Notes under the pieces: generated by a model
The model's database searches: none
The model's input: the letters and a program-made list of their open reading frames with translations, nothing else
What the model was told of the DNA's origin: nothing
Shown here: positions 33,160-46,507 of the stretch, piece after piece
Layout: the number at the start of each line of letters is the position of its first letter
Position numbering within the stretch: position 1 is the stretch's first letter
Made by a program: the position numbers and the translations under genes
DNA from: Casuarina equisetifolia
Lineage: Eukaryota; Streptophyta; Magnoliopsida; Fagales; Casuarinaceae
NCBI GenBank assembly: GCA_028551475.1
Contig: CM052354.1
Span: 5,439,391 to 5,503,390 of the forward strand
Direction of reading: 5' to 3'
Length of the DNA: 64,000 bases

Positions 33160-36100
33160 GGGTTGGTTGGGCCTTCCATCCTTCACCCTTAACCAAACAG
33201 TTAAAAAGGAAGAGAAGTACAAGGTCACAAGTTCAGTTATAAATGCCTACAATGACAATGAGGGTCTGTCAAAAGTATTGATAAATGATCAAGTAGCAAT
33301 TTACTTCGGCAGAGCAGTTGCACAAACGAAGTAACTGCACTTGATGCATTCCATTGTATAATGTTCATTTATCTAACAGGAATTGGAGAAGATAGAACTT
33401 TCATTATGATGTAGAGGACAAATAGAATAATTATGCAGCAATATAGCAGTTGAATCAACTAATGTTTGTATTACTGAAAATTAAAAAACATGCTTGAAGG
33501 TGTATAACTGTCAGTGCTACTACTTATATGCGAGTAAACTTTTTAGTTGCGGTAGTGTTACGAAAGATTAGATATAAAAATAGGGGAAAGATAGAAAGCG
33601 GGTAGGGAGAAACCTAAGAACTTATGGAGGTGTATTCTCCCTTTAATGGGAATAGATATTTTGTTTCTCTTGGTGAAACATTGGGAGGCTTTGTTTTCCT
33701 TGAATGAAACAACTATCTATACTTGTTTTTGTTTATGAATATTTTCATGCTTCATTTTATATGTAATTTTAATGTTTTTGAGACCAATTAAGTTCTCAAG
33801 AAATTAAGAATATAGCAGGGTCCAACACATTTATCTCACTCAAAGAACCATGATTTCCTTACTATACTTTGACCAAATTATTCATATGCTTTAAATCATG
33901 CAATTTAGCTCTTAAATGGTAGCACTGAGTCCCTATGAGTTTCGTCTTTTACATGAAAGTAGCCTATAGCTTTGGCTTTAAGATTTTTTGAGACTTGCCT
34001 ACTCCATAAATCATAGTTTAAATCATTTATAACCTTATTAGTTACATGACGGTTATAGGAATATCATTTGGTGAGAAGTATAATAGGTTACATAGAGGGT
34101 TTTGATTATGATTTGTAGATGTGATTTGTGTTTGAAATAGTGTGAAAGGTTTGGAAAGAAAGGCATGGTGTGAATTTCTATGGGGTTTTCCAGAAGTGGC
34201 GTTTTCTCACAAAACACAAGAACAATTGAAGAAAGAATTCAGGCAGATTGCAACTATTAACACTTCCAATATGTTCTCCAGAATACGATGAAGACAATAT
34301 CTTTTGGTGAATCCTTACTTGAGTGTCTGAACCCTTACTTGAGCATGCCGTACGTGAGGACAAGGAGTGCTCACCATCAGTTGAGATTGGGCAATTAGCG
34401 ATGAACCAGCTGAATTCCAACAAAAGAAAAAAAAAATACATCCTTTCTTTCTATATCTTAAGTTGATTTAGAATTAGTTCAAAGATAAAGAGTGTAAATG
34501 CAAATTAGAAATAACCATGTAGAAAGCTCAAAACATATAATATTTTAAAACTCAAAAAGTAGTTGAACAAAAACAATGTTTTGCAATTGGGCATGTTTAA
34601 CTTTTTTCAAATTAGTTAGAGTCTTTTTATGTGTTTCTGATCAAAATGTTCAGTAGCATTGTCTCTTTTGTGTGTAGCACTTGTACATCAAAGCTAAACA
34701 AAATGATATGAAATTAATCCCATGGTTTAAAAATTATAATGAGTGTAAATCTCATAATCTCTTTGTGCCATTTTGGTTAAAATGTTTGGTATCTTTGTCT
34801 CTTTTGTTGTACCACTTATATGCTAAAGCTAAGCAAAATGATATGAAGTCCAACCTATGGTTTAAAAATTACTGTAAGTGTACATTTCAATAATTCTATT
34901 AAAAAATTTATCACTTAAAATCAAGACTTTCAGTTTTAATCAATCACAACATCATGAATTATCAAAGCAGAGTACTTGTGATTAATTGCACTGACTTTAG
35001 ATATTGCTCCACAAATAGGGCATCTTTCAGCAATTATATGATTGTCCAACATAAGATTTCATTTTCTCCGAGAAGACACACTCCACTGGTTAGTTAATTC
35101 TCACACGAATGTAATGCATAATTCTTGCCAAAGTGAGGAAGGAGCATACCCATTTGACAAGTCGCCAGCTCCCATTGCTTGTCCCAGGATATGGCATGTA
35201 CGGACTGTTTGATTGGATGATGCAAAGAAACCCTTTCGACTTCCTATTCATAAAGAACAAAAAGAATAGTGGAGCAGGTGTGCATGCCTCTTTTTTTTTT
35301 TTTTTTTATGAAAACGAATAACAGTAGATGATCCGACAAGGTTAAATATTCCTACAAAGTTCGAGTAAGATGGGAGAATTCCATGTTTTTGTTGCGAAAG
35401 ACATTTCGAGGGGTCCACTACCACGGTGCAGCAGTCGGGTTAGCCCTCGTCTGGAAGAGGAAAATACTTTTTCGTATAGTCCACCTTGACTTATATGGGC
35501 ATTGAAAATACTTCATATATTTTGTAACAATAAATAACCGAGTTTTTCATTATTCAATTGTCATTTAAAATTTTATTAACCAAGAAAAATCCATTGTTTT
35601 ATTCGATTTTGAGATATAATTAACTATATTAATATAATATTCTGAATTCATATTTAAGCCTAATATCTTTTTATTTGTATATAAATGTTTCCATAAAAAT
35701 TATTTCTTTATATCAATGGGGTGTGTTAAAATATAATGCTGTAAAGTATCATAATGTTACATAATTCATTTTTAGAAAAGACAATTTTCGACTCTTGATT
35801 TGGCGTTGTGATATAATTGATAGGAAACTTGCCTCCAGTGAATCAAATAGTAAGCCTTGTTTAGCAAGAGCAAAAGTTATATAATACTTTTGGCTATTGC
35901 ATTTGTTATTCAATATCTAACTATTAGTAGACACGTTATCTTTTGTCTTAAAAGAACTATTTGAACCATTTGTTTATTATGAGGATATTATTCCTTTCTT
36001 AATCATGATAAAATTAGATACTTTTTATATCCATAGTCATTAAGATAATCGTGACAAGGCACATATTAAACTTAGTTTGGTATGACTTCCACAAGTCATT

Positions 36101-36280
36101 TACTAATTTGGTTTAATGGAATTTGAGATTTTGTTGACTTCAATGCATCAAGCATAATCAAATAACACAAAAAGGAAAACTACATATTCATTATAATGAG
36201 ACGTGACTTTTGTCTACATTCTTGGAAGTCATTCAGTTCTTAAATATCAAAATCAATACCTTATTGATTCTAATATTATT
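33160..36280. repeat. C3-to-GRP-a spacer, copy 3
   Basis: Collinear with the other copies and free of large insertions, although it lacks about 0.8 kb of the left-hand part relative to copies 1 and 4 near 34.2 kb. ~136-bp repeats lie near 34.62-34.89 kb. A T tract follows gtgcatgcctc at 35.29 kb, at the LINE target site. No gene seen. Confidence 0.85.
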
Positions 36281-36286
36281 TTATAT

Positions 36287-36751
36287 TCACATTGGAGGAA
36301 AATGCATTCCTCTTGGAAATTGGAGTCTTAAATGAGCGTAACCACGATGTGTACCACCCTTTCTGCCTCCACTTTTTTCTCCATATCCACCCCCATTTAC
36401 ACCACCTCCTTTTCCGCTTCTTTGACCAACACCTCCTACAGCAGGACCACCACCAGGGCTTCCTCCACTGCCGCCTCCGCCAAAACCGTGGACGCTTCCA
36501 TGATCAACGCCGCGTCCACTAGGACCACCACTGTATCCAGGACCATCTGCTTCTTTGCCTACATGAACGGCAACTCCTGTGTCAGGACCCTTAGGATGGC
36601 CAGGACCACGAGGACTATGACCACTTGGTAAAGCTCGACGCACTACGAGGACCTTTCGACCTTCATGGGTGAAGAGGGCTCTACTCGCAAAAGAAATAAC
36701 GAAACCCAGTGACACAAAGAAAAGAACACTCAGAGTTTCGTTAGTCCCCAT
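36287..36751 (-). CDS. Secreted glycine-rich protein GRP-a, copy 3
   Basis: 154 residues from the ATG at 36751. Signal peptide residues 1-27 (TLSVLFFVSLGFVISFASRA), then SPRGPGHPKGPDTGVAVHVG, then GPGYSGGPSGRGVDHGS and GFGGGGSGGSPGGGPAVGG. The C-terminus differs from copies 1 and 4: the stop that follows GYAN there is replaced by GYAHLRLQFPRG and a later stop at 36287-36289, so the protein gains about ten residues. Copy 5 shares that change. The promoter element is intact. Secreted; function inferred from family only. Confidence 0.7.
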   Translation of the reverse strand: MGTNETLSVLFFVSLGFVISFASRALFTHEGRKVLVVRRALPSGHSPRGPGHPKGPDTGVAVHVGKEADGPGYSGGPSGRGVDHGSVHGFGGGGSGGSPGGGPAVGGVGQRSGKGGGVNGGGYGEKSGGRKGGTHRGYAHLRLQFPRGMHFPPM

Positions 36752-36793
36752 CGGGCAAGGGGCGAATGCATAACTTCGAAAACCAGGGAATGG

Positions 36794-36800
36794 TATTTAT
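36794..36800 (-). promoter_or_regulatory. TATA box of GRP-a copy 3
   Basis: ATAAATA in minus-strand sense, 43-49 bases before the ATG at 36751, in the conserved upstream block shared with copies 1 and 4. Confidence 0.55.
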
Positions 36801-37317
36801 TGGCAGCTGAGGGTGTTTCGCGTCAACATATTGGGTCCCATCACCACTATTGTCGTTTTGCCGTTACCCATTATGGCAATATTGCATAGTGGTTCGGATT
36901 CGGTTTCACCAGAATATGGGTGATTATGTCAAAAGAATTTGAAACGTCGTATTTTCATATCCTATTAAAAACATATAGTTTAACCAAACAGCTAGGATTT
37001 CGAAAAAATTAGATACAATTAGGTAATTATGGGCTGCCACGAAGGTTAAGTTTCTGTGCTGCCTTATGTATTTATGCTTCGTTGGTGTAAGCTTAATTTG
37101 TAGGATATCAGCACATTTTAAAGGGTGAGGATATAACTTGTCATTTGTACTTAACTAGAGTATTGTTAATACGTTTCGCCTGGTTGATTTAAATAAAAGT
37201 TGTTGGGGTAAGACCATTTCCCAAAAAAAAAAAAAATACAAATAGAAGAAAAAGAAGAGAAACGTGCAAGGTTGACAGCTTAGTTATCAATGCGGGCAAT
37301 GTACCCTTAGAAAGCAT

Positions 37318-40300
37318 TATTTTGTTCAATTTTTGAGATTTGGAACTTTCAGGTGGTAGTGAAGAGTTCTGTGTTCTTTGTTCTCTACTGGAACATGTTG
37401 AGCGGTCATTAGCTGCTTCAGGAGCGGTTATTTCACCTTTGAAGCTCGTTGAGAATTTGAACCGTATCCTTTCTAATGTCTGATTATGGTAATTATGAAT
37501 GTGTAACTTATTTGCGTGGGTCTGGATTTGTCATATATTATCTTATTAAATAGGATTTTTGTTGCATTATACCAAGTTTGGTAAAATATTGTGGTTTTTA
37601 TTGACCAACTGGAAAATGTCAAGGTTTGTAACAGGCTGCTTAATTTAGAATCATTTAGTTGTGATAGGGCAGATATCCAAGTGCGTATTCCTTTCTACCT
37701 GTTGCTGATGAGGTGCCATAAGTAGTACATGGTTTCTGCTGGTACATGGTTTTTTTAAAGGAACTTTGTAATTCATGACGTGCAAACTACTAGATATATC
37801 AACCTCTTTCCAGAGGTACCAGCAGGAAGATGCCCATGAATTTATGCAGTGCTTTTTAGATAAACTGGAGAGATCCTTGGATTTGAAGATGGAGGATACG
37901 AATCTGTTGGCCCAAGATGATAACCTTGTGGAAAGGGTTTTTGGGGGCCGTCTTGTGAGTAAGGTATGTGCACAAGAGTGAATTCTTAGTTGTAACAATT
38001 AGACATTTACTGTGAAATCATTGAACTCCTATATGCAATTGTGGGGTTGTGGTTAGAAATAAGTTCATTGTTTTGATATCAGCTTCGATGTTGCAATTGC
38101 GGACACTCCTCTGACACGTATGAACCTCTAATAGACTTGAGCTTGGAGATTGAAGATGTGGACACTCTCCCAAGTGCTTTGATGTCTTTTACCAAGGTGG
38201 AAAAGATAGAAGATTCAGAGACAAAGTTTACATGTGAAAACTGCAAGGGGGAAGTATTAATGGAGAAGCAGTTCATGCTAGACCAGGCTCCTTCAGTTGC
38301 CGCGTTCCATTTGAAAAGATTCAAAGCTGATGGGCTCTTTGTTGAGAAGGTCGGCAAGCATGTAGAATTCCCTTTGGAATTGGATTTACATCCTTACACC
38401 AGTGGGAGTGGGGACGATACTGTGAGTTGCTGTTTATTTGTCTATTCCGTAAAAGTTGTAAGCTGCTAGATTTGCTATCACGTGATAATGCCAATTACAT
38501 GAATTTAATGAATTTGAGTACGTATTACTCGTTTTTTAGTTGGGAGAAAGAGAAAATTCATCATCTAATTTGGAGTTAGGTCTGCATGAAATGACCAAAC
38601 GCTAAAGGGCTTATTTCCTCTTTCCCCTTTTCTACTATAGGTGGAATTGAAGTACAACCTGTATGCAGTTATTGTACATATTGGGTTTTCATCTACTTCT
38701 GGGCATTACTTCTGCTTCATTCGGTCCTCCCCAGGGACATGGCATAGGTTGGATGACTCAAAGGTAACTTATTATTTATTGTCTTAGCTAGCTATTGAGA
38801 ATGACTATGTTGCCATAACCCTGAAGTTGGCCTGTTTTGGTGCTCAAAACGAGGATAGTGAGTTGATTTTGCATTGCAAAACTTTGAGATTTTGGATCTA
38901 GTTTGTCTTGTGAAGTCTTGAGCTTTTTCTTTCCCAATACTTCAGTCCTTGGTAAGTTTAATTTCCAAACTGAGGCGGTTTTCAGATATATATGCTATCT
39001 CTTTGGTTTGTTATTTCCAAAAGCTTTTTGCAGCTTTCCATCTCAGGTTCTCTATGTTCTCTGTGTGCTGCACAAAGGAATTGTTTTTTAACTTACCTGT
39101 TTTGTGGTGGTATGTGTAAACGTTTGCCAAGATTAACATATTGGTTATGTATATGATGTGCAAGCTGTCCCTTGCTGTGGGCGGTTTTTAAACATATTTG
39201 GTGAGAAAACATTGTTTTTATGCTTGCCTATAGTACAAGTTTTTTTAAGTGATTATAATATCTAATATGTTTGGAAAGGAAACTTAATTCTTTGACCGAT
39301 CTCTTCTAGGTCACTAGTGTTTCGGAAGAGTTTGTGCTATCTCAGGAGGCCTACATTCTGTTCTATGCAAAGCAGGGTACACCCTGGGTTTCAAGTTTAA
39401 TGGAAGAGCAAAGGTCTAGCTTAGATCCAAGCATATTGAATACATCTCCGAAGTCGGTTCTAGATAATGTGGATGGTGTACATGCCTCGTGTCCAGGGGC
39501 AGCGGTTGTTAATTATGATGCCGATGAATCTAGAAATGCTGCTGAAGGAAATTCATGTGAGTTCTCCAACGGGTTGAGACAAAAATGCATTGAGTTCAAT
39601 GAAGTTAGAGATGCTGCTGCTGGGAGTTCCGGACATTTATTATGCAGATATCAGGATGAACTCAGGTCCAATGACCCGAGCAATAATACTCCAGTGGATT
39701 ACACTTCAGCACCACTTGGGCCTGGTACTTATTGTGATGATGAGATATTGTGTTCTACGTCCTCTCTTGGGAGGGACAACTGCCATAAGGGGGTTGATGA
39801 AGTTAAAGATGATGGTTTCCGTCCTCTGACCCCACCTGGATCTCCAAGTCAAGATAAGGTTTCTCTGACATCTCCAGGTAAATAGATCAAGTCGTATGGA
39901 ATGTTTCATCAACTTTTCTTATGAAATAATCTAGTACATGTAACATAATGAGGTGGGTGGATTCTGTCAGGTGTGAAGTATCATATTCCCCGTGACCATC
40001 TGAAGACTGAGAAGCAAGTTAGTTGTAAAAAACAATTGAACAAGGCTCTGGAAGATTCAAAGAAAAAGGAAGCTGTCAGATACCTTTCGAGGAATGGACC
40101 GCAATCTAGGAGGGCGGATCTTCTTGCTGCTGTGCTTGGAAGCCACAGCGAAGGTTCCCTGAACAAGAGGAAAAGAATGGGATCTTCTCCATGTCAGAAG
40201 ACCAACTCCTCTAGTGGTCGCCGTAAACCTAACAACAATTCTATTGTGCACCCTGTGGCAGCTGGGGTTTTTCGCTAGCTGCGAGGTATTGTTGGTTAAC

Positions 40301-40985
40301 ACACCTTTCATTTGATTAGTTTTAGGTATTAATGCTAACCTTTTTTATTCTTGTTAATAAAGCGGATATGACCCTTTTAAGTATTTAGGTTATTTTGGTT
40401 GCCGCCTACAGTGACTTAACTTTAGGTGGTAAGCTAAGTCAGCTTGGGTTGTCTATCCTTTTAGCATGAAATGTAAAGTAATTTTGAGGTTTTCTTTGAC
40501 TTCATTTCTTTAAGAATCGGTGCCTTAGGCATGTACGAGCACTTGCTTCCTGGAATTCAAGCTTTGCTCCTTATATTCTTAGACCAAAATATGATCATAC
40601 TGAAAGATCTCCTTTGGTAATTGATGGTGCATGAAGTGCAATACATCGTGGAGGCTTTTGGTAAGGTATTCATATAAATTGATATGCCAAGAGAATCGTG
40701 AATGTATTGAGAGCCCATAGATATATATAACTCATCTATTTGGATCGTGTTGCAGTTCCACTATTTGTTTGCGAATGTTGGGTAAATGAATTATTTAGTT
40801 TTGCAGTTGAGTTAAATTTAGTTAAAATCAGGATATTTGGAGATGCTTGATCAATTTCTTCTTGCTGTTGCGCACTTTTTAAATAAAAAAGGGCATTATT
40901 TGACACATTATTTAATACAAATAAAGTTAAGCATAATAATTGTGTAACATAAGAATAGTGTAATTGATAAAAAATAATGTAAGAT
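37318..40985 (+). pseudogene. Ubiquitin-specific protease (USP/UBP) gene, 5'-truncated, introns retained
   Basis: Six exons can be joined in one frame: 37353-37463, 37794-37963, 38083-38421, 38641-38763, 39310-39877 and 39971-40278, all with GT...AG borders. Together they encode about 535 residues. Visible parts are EEFCVLCSLLEHVERSL, the QQEDAHEFMQCFLDKLE block, a CxxC...CxxC zinc ribbon (RCCNCGHSS, FTCENCKGE), APSVAAFHLKRFK, and the His box GFSSTSGHYFCFIRSS with WHRLDDSK. A lysine- and serine-rich tail ends GVFR. It resembles plant UBP20/21. The exon with the catalytic cysteine (Cys box) and the native promoter are absent: immediately left of 37318 is GRP-a flank. Right of about 40985 is C3 3' flank. 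No hydrolase activity can be expected, yet no stop or frameshift is seen in what remains. 40279-40985 presumably holds 3' UTR. Confidence 0.88.
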
Positions 40986-40989
40986 ATAA

Positions 40990-43900
40990 GAAACGTACTT
41001 GCAACTGTGTCACGAATGTCAAATCTCTTTTTACACTTGAAGGCGCGTTCCAGTGTTTTTGTCAGCGGCAAGAACTCCCAGAACTGAAACAATACAAAGG
41101 GAATACTTGGTTTGACCTTCCATGCTTCATTGTTAAAAGGAAGAGAAGTAGAAGGTCATAAGTTTAGTTATAAATGCCGACACTGACAATGACGGTCTGT
41201 CAAAAGTTTTGAGGAATGATCAAGTAAGCAATTCACTTTGACAGAACAGTTGCACATACGAAGTAACTGCACTTGATGCATTCATTGTGTAATGTTCATT
41301 TATCTAACTAGTACTGGAGAAGATAGAACTTTCAATGTGATGTTAAGGACAAATAGAATGATTATGCAGCAATATATCAATTGAATCAATTAATCTTTGT
41401 ATTAGTGAAAATAAGAAACATACTTGAAGGTGTATATAACTGGTAGCACTACTTTTATATGCCAGTAAACCGTTCAGTAATGGTAGTGTAACTAAAGATT
41501 AGACACAAAAATGGGGGAAAGATAGAAAGCGGGTAGTGAGAAAGCTAAAAACTTAAGGAGGTGTATTCTCCTTTTAGTGAGAATAGGTGTTTTCTTTCTC
41601 TTGATGAAACATTAGGAGGCTCTGTTTCCCTAAAATGAAACAATTGTTTGTACTTATTTTGTTTATGAATATTTTCGTGTTTTATTCAATATGTAATTTC
41701 AATATTTTGGAGTCTAATTAAATTCTTAAGAAATTAAGAACAAAACAGAGTCCAACAAAATTTATTTTGCCCTAGGAATCCATGATTTCCTTACTATACT
41801 TTGACCAAATTATACATCTACTTTAAATCGTGCAATTTGGCTCTTAAAAGGTAGGATTGAGTCCTCATGAGTTTCATATCTTAGTTGAAAGTATCTTACA
41901 CCTTGGCTTTAATATTATTTGAGACTTGCCAACTCTATAAATCATAGTTTGAATCATGTAGAACCTTATCAGTTGCATGATAGTTTTGGGGATATCATTT
42001 GGTGAAAACTATCATAGGTCACATAGAGGGTTTGATTATGATTTGTGGATGTGATTTGTGTTTGAAATAGAGTCAAAGGTTTGGGAAGAAAGCCATGATG
42101 TGAATTTCTATGGGGTTTTCCAGAAGTAGTGTTTTTTCTTAATGCCCTTGAAGACTTAATTGTACCCCTTTACAAGATAAATTCTTGGAATAAAGGTCTT
42201 CCTTAGAAACAACCGAAAAGATAGCAGCCTTTTTCCACATCCAACCACAATGGAATTTAGCAAGAAACCCCAACTTTAATTAAGACTTTGACTTGATTCA
42301 AGAGATGAAAGATGACTCTCTTAAAATTGACACCTTAGAGAGCCAAAAAGCACCAATCATTCCAACAAGAATGCAAACAACTGGTCCCAAGATGTGAAAA
42401 TTCTTCAACATTGTCTTGCTTGATACCATGAAAAATAGTAAATATCTTAACTAATCATAGCTAATGTGAACCATAAACAACAAAACACTATAACGATTGA
42501 AGAAAGTCCTGAGGCTGATTGCAACTATTTACACTTCCAATAGGTTATGTAGAACATGATACAGACAATGTCTTTTGGTAAACCCTCACTTGAGCATGCC
42601 GTGCATGAGGACAAGGAGTGCTCATCAGCACTTGAGATTGGCCAATTAGCGGTGAACTCTGCTGAATTCCAACAAAAGAAAAAATAAATTCTTTATTTCT
42701 ATATCTTAAGTCGATTTAGAGTTAGTTCAAAGATAGAAAGTGTTAGTACAAATTAGGAATAACCACAAGAAAAGCTTATAACGTATAATATTTTAAAACT
42801 TAAAAATCGATTGAATGAAAATAGTGTTTTATTCTGATCCGTTAGAGTCTCCTTGTGTTATTTTGGTCAAAATATTCAATATCTTTGATTTTTTTGTGTT
42901 TAGCATTTGGGCACTAAACTTGAACAAAAATGATATGAAATCAGACCCATGGTTTAAAAATTACAATAAGTATAAATCTCGCAATAACTTTGTGTTATTC
43001 TGATCAAAATGTTTGGTAACTTTGTCTCTTTTGTGTCGGAGTGCTTGGACATTAAAGCTAGACAAAATGATATGAAGTCTGACCCATGTTTAAAGATTAA
43101 GAGTGCTTAGACACTAAAGCTAAACAAAATCATGAAGTTTGACCTATGTTTAAAAATTACGAGTGTAAGTTTCAGGCAAATTTGTTAAAAGCTTTATCAC
43201 TTAAAATCAACACTTTTAGTTTTAGTCAATCACAATATCATGAATTTCAAAGGAGAGTACTTGTGGTTAATTGCACTAACGTTAGATATTGCTCCACTGA
43301 TAGGGCAACTTTCAGCCATTACATGATCGTCCAGCGTAAGATTTCACTTTCTCGGGAAGACACACACGATTGTAAAGCAGAATTCTTGCCAAAGTGAGGA
43401 AGAAGCAGACGCATTTGACAAGTCGCCAGCTCCCATTGCTTGTCCCAGGATATGGCATGTACGGACTGTTTGATTGGATGATGCAAAGAAACCCTTTCGA
43501 CTTCCTATTCACAAAGAACAAAAAGAATAGTGGAGCAGCTGTGCATGCCTCTTATTTTTATGAAAACGGATAACAGCAGATGGTCCCACAAGGTTAAATA
43601 TTCCTACGAAGTTCGAGTAAGATGGGAGAATTCCATGTTTTTGTCTTGAAAGACATTTCTAAGGGTCCACTAGTAGGGAGCAACTGTTGGGTCAGCCCTG
43701 GTCTGGAAAAAGAAAATACTTTATGGGGTGGTCCACTTTGACTTGTATGGCACTGGAAATACTTCATAAAAAATATAAATATTTCATATATTTGGTAAAA
43801 AGAATGACCGAGTTTTACATTACACAAATTTTATTAACGAAGAAAAATCCATTGTTTCATTCGATTTTCAGAATTTATATTTAAGTCTAATATCTTTTTA

Positions 43901-44560
43901 TTTGTATATAAATGTTTTTATAAATAGTACTTCTTTATATTAATGGGGTATATTAGAAAATAATGTTGTAAAGTATCATAATCTTACTTAAAAGTTTTTT
44001 TCTAAAGACAAAATTTTTGACTCTTAAATTGACCTTTTGATATAATTGATAGTACGCTTGCCTTCAATAAAATCAATGAAAGAATAGCAGACCTTGTTTC
44101 ACAAGAGCAAAGGGCATATGGAGTTTTTGACTACTGCATCTGTTATTCATTATCTAACTATTAGTAGAAGTGGTATCTTTTATCTCAAAAGAAACATTTG
44201 AACCCTTTATTTATCATGAGTATATTATTCTTTCCATAATAGTGATAAAATTAGACACTTTTTATATCCATAGTCATTAGGATATTTGTGACAAGGCACA
44301 TATTAATAGTTATGAATTCCATAAATCATTTACTACTTTGGTTTAATGGAATTTGAGATTTGATGACTTCAATGCACCAAGCATAACCAAATAATACAAA
44401 AACGAAAACTACATATTCATTATAACAAGATATGACTTTTGTCTACATTCATTTGCAATCATTCAGTTCTTAAATATCGAAAGTGATACCTTATTGATCC
44501 TAATATTATTTTATATTCATATTGGAGGAATGAAATGCATTCCTCTTAGAAACTGGAGTC
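40990..44560. repeat. C3 3' remnant and C3-to-GRP-a spacer, copy 4
   Basis: Begins with acttgcaactgtgtcacgaatgt-like sequence, the last codons and 3' flank of a C3-type gene, then runs unbroken to GRP-a copy 4. It is the best empty-site reference for the Copia insertion (gggtagtgagaaagct near 41531) and for the LINE (gtgcatgcct near 43546). ~136-bp repeats at about 42.84-43.16 kb. No gene seen. Confidence 0.88.
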
Positions 44561-44561
44561 T

Positions 44562-45008
44562 TCAATTGGCGAAACCATCATGTGTACCACCCTTTCTGCC
44601 TCCACTTTCTTCTCTATATCCACCCCCATTTGCACCACCTCCTTCTCCGCTTCTTTGACCAACACCTCCTACAGCAGGACCACCACCAGGGCTTCCTCCA
44701 CTGCCGCCTCCAGCAAGACCGTGGACGCTTCCATGATCAACACCTCCTCCACTAGGAGCACCACCGTATCCAGGACCATCCTCTTCTTTGCTCACACCAA
44801 CGGCATCTCCTGTGTCAGGATCCTCAGGATCCTCAGGATGCATAGAATACATGTGGCCAGGACCACGAGGACTAGGACCACTTTTTAAAGCTCGATGTAC
44901 TACGAGAACCTCTTGATCTTCATGGGTGAAGAGGGCTCTACTAGTAGAAGAAATAACGAAACCCAATGACACAAAGAAAAGAACACTCAGAGTTTTGTTA
45001 GTCCCCAT
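44562..45008 (-). CDS. Secreted glycine-rich protein GRP-a, copy 4
   Basis: 148 residues from the ATG at 45008. Signal peptide MGTNKTLSVLFFVSLGFVIS, then STSRALFTHEDQEVLVVHRA, a MHPEDPEDPDTGD segment with a duplicated PED repeat, GPGYGGAPSGGGVDHGS, GLAGGGSGGSPGGGPAVGG, GGGANGGGYREESGG and the end GTHDGFAN. Promoter and stop are preserved and no lesion is seen. Closest to copy 1. Secreted; function inferred from family. Confidence 0.75.
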   Translation of the reverse strand: MGTNKTLSVLFFVSLGFVISSTSRALFTHEDQEVLVVHRALKSGPSPRGPGHMYSMHPEDPEDPDTGDAVGVSKEEDGPGYGGAPSGGGVDHGSVHGLAGGGSGGSPGGGPAVGGVGQRSGEGGGANGGGYREESGGRKGGTHDGFAN

Positions 45009-45050
45009 CGGGCAAGGGGCGAATGCATAACTTCGAAAGCCAGGGAATGG

Positions 45051-45057
45051 TATTTAT
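45051..45057 (-). promoter_or_regulatory. TATA box of GRP-a copy 4
   Basis: ATAAATA in minus-strand sense, 43-49 bases before the ATG at 45008. Confidence 0.55.
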
Positions 45058-45592
45058 GGAGAACAAGGTACTTAGCGTCAGCACGTTGGGACCCATCACT
45101 TCTATTGTCGTTTTGCCGTTACCCATTTTGGTAATATTACATGGTGTTCGGATTCGATTCCATCAGAGTGGGTAAACATGTCGAATCATTTGAAACGTCT
45201 TATATTCAAATCCTGTTATTCGCCGTGTTTTAATGAGACTGTCACGTCTGTCAAATTTCTTTCAACACTTGAAGGCACATTCTAATTGTTTTTGTGACGA
45301 GTTCTTAGTTTTTGTCTTTCAAACTTCACAATTAAGAACATATAGTTTAACCAAATAGCTAGGATTTCGAAAAGATCAGATAGGATTAAGTAATTATGGG
45401 CTGCCACAAAAGCTTAAGCTTATATGTTGCCTTACGTATTTATGCTTCGTTGATGTAAGCTTGATATGTAGGGTATCAACACATTTTAAAGGGTGAGGAT
45501 ATAACCCGTCCTTTGTACTTAATTAATGCACGCTTAATACATGTAGTCTCATTAATCTTAATAAAAGTTGTTAAGTTATAGACCATTTTCCT

Positions 45593-45636
45593 AAAATAAA
45601 ATAAAATAAAATAAAATAAAATAAAATAAAATAAAA
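45593..45636. repeat. (AAAAT)n microsatellite
   Basis: About eight or nine uninterrupted five-base units. The matching place in copy 1 (near 18480) has only two or three, so the array has expanded here. Confidence 0.9.
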
Positions 45637-46023
45637 TTAGATAGAAGAGAAAGAAGAGAAACATAAAAGGTTGATAGCTTTGTTATAGATGTGGGCAATG
45701 TATCCTTAGAAAGCACACAAAACCAATTGGAGTTGATACATTCTACTAAAAAGCTCAAAATTTAATCTAGAAACAAGTTTGAAGGACATATTGTGTTTTT
45801 AATATTATCAATAGTTATATCTTTTCAATGTAAAGAATTCATCCTTAACCAATTCTATCATCTAATTGTATTTATCTTAAGAGACAAAGGTTGAAAAAGA
45901 TAAAAAATTTAAGATAGATGGGCTAGTCATAACCTTTGACTCAAATATTTCATGTAGAAACAAAAATATGCTTGAATTCATAATTTGTAAATGAATCGAA
46001 AGAGAGGAAAGGATTATCTATAG

Positions 46024-46248
46024 ATGAACCTAATACTAATGTTTATATTTGATGGCAAACTTTCAACCGTGGAGGGGGACCCAAATATGAAGCAGACCTA
46101 CAAACTTGTGTGGAGGTGCATGGTGCAAGCGTTGGGAGGTTTGTATAATAGCTTGCTTATATATGGTCTGCCTGTATGGATGGTGTCCACCTCTGATGGA
46201 GCGTTATGTCTATTTTGCATCTATTTTCTAAGTCACTCTGTGATTTGA
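46024..46248 (+). other. 74-codon open frame, second copy
   Basis: Same length and reading frame as 18898-19122, with a few substitutions clustered near residues 12-20 and at the C-terminus. No recognised domain; see the entry at 18898. Possibly non-coding. Confidence 0.2.
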
Positions 46249-46507
46249 CTAAATTATTGGTAAAGACCATGGATTTGACTATAATTATAACAAAAAGTTT
46301 TCTTTTGAACTCTGAATTATGGTATTGAAAGTTTTTGTACTATTAGTGGTCTACATTAAACTTCTCTTCTAGTATTTTATAAATTTATTGAGATGATTTT
46401 AATATATTGATTATATCATTATGGTAACCTTGCTTTTGGAAGTATGAGACATATTTTATGCTCTCACAAAGCATGATATGCTTATATAAAGTTTATATCT
46501 ATCATAG

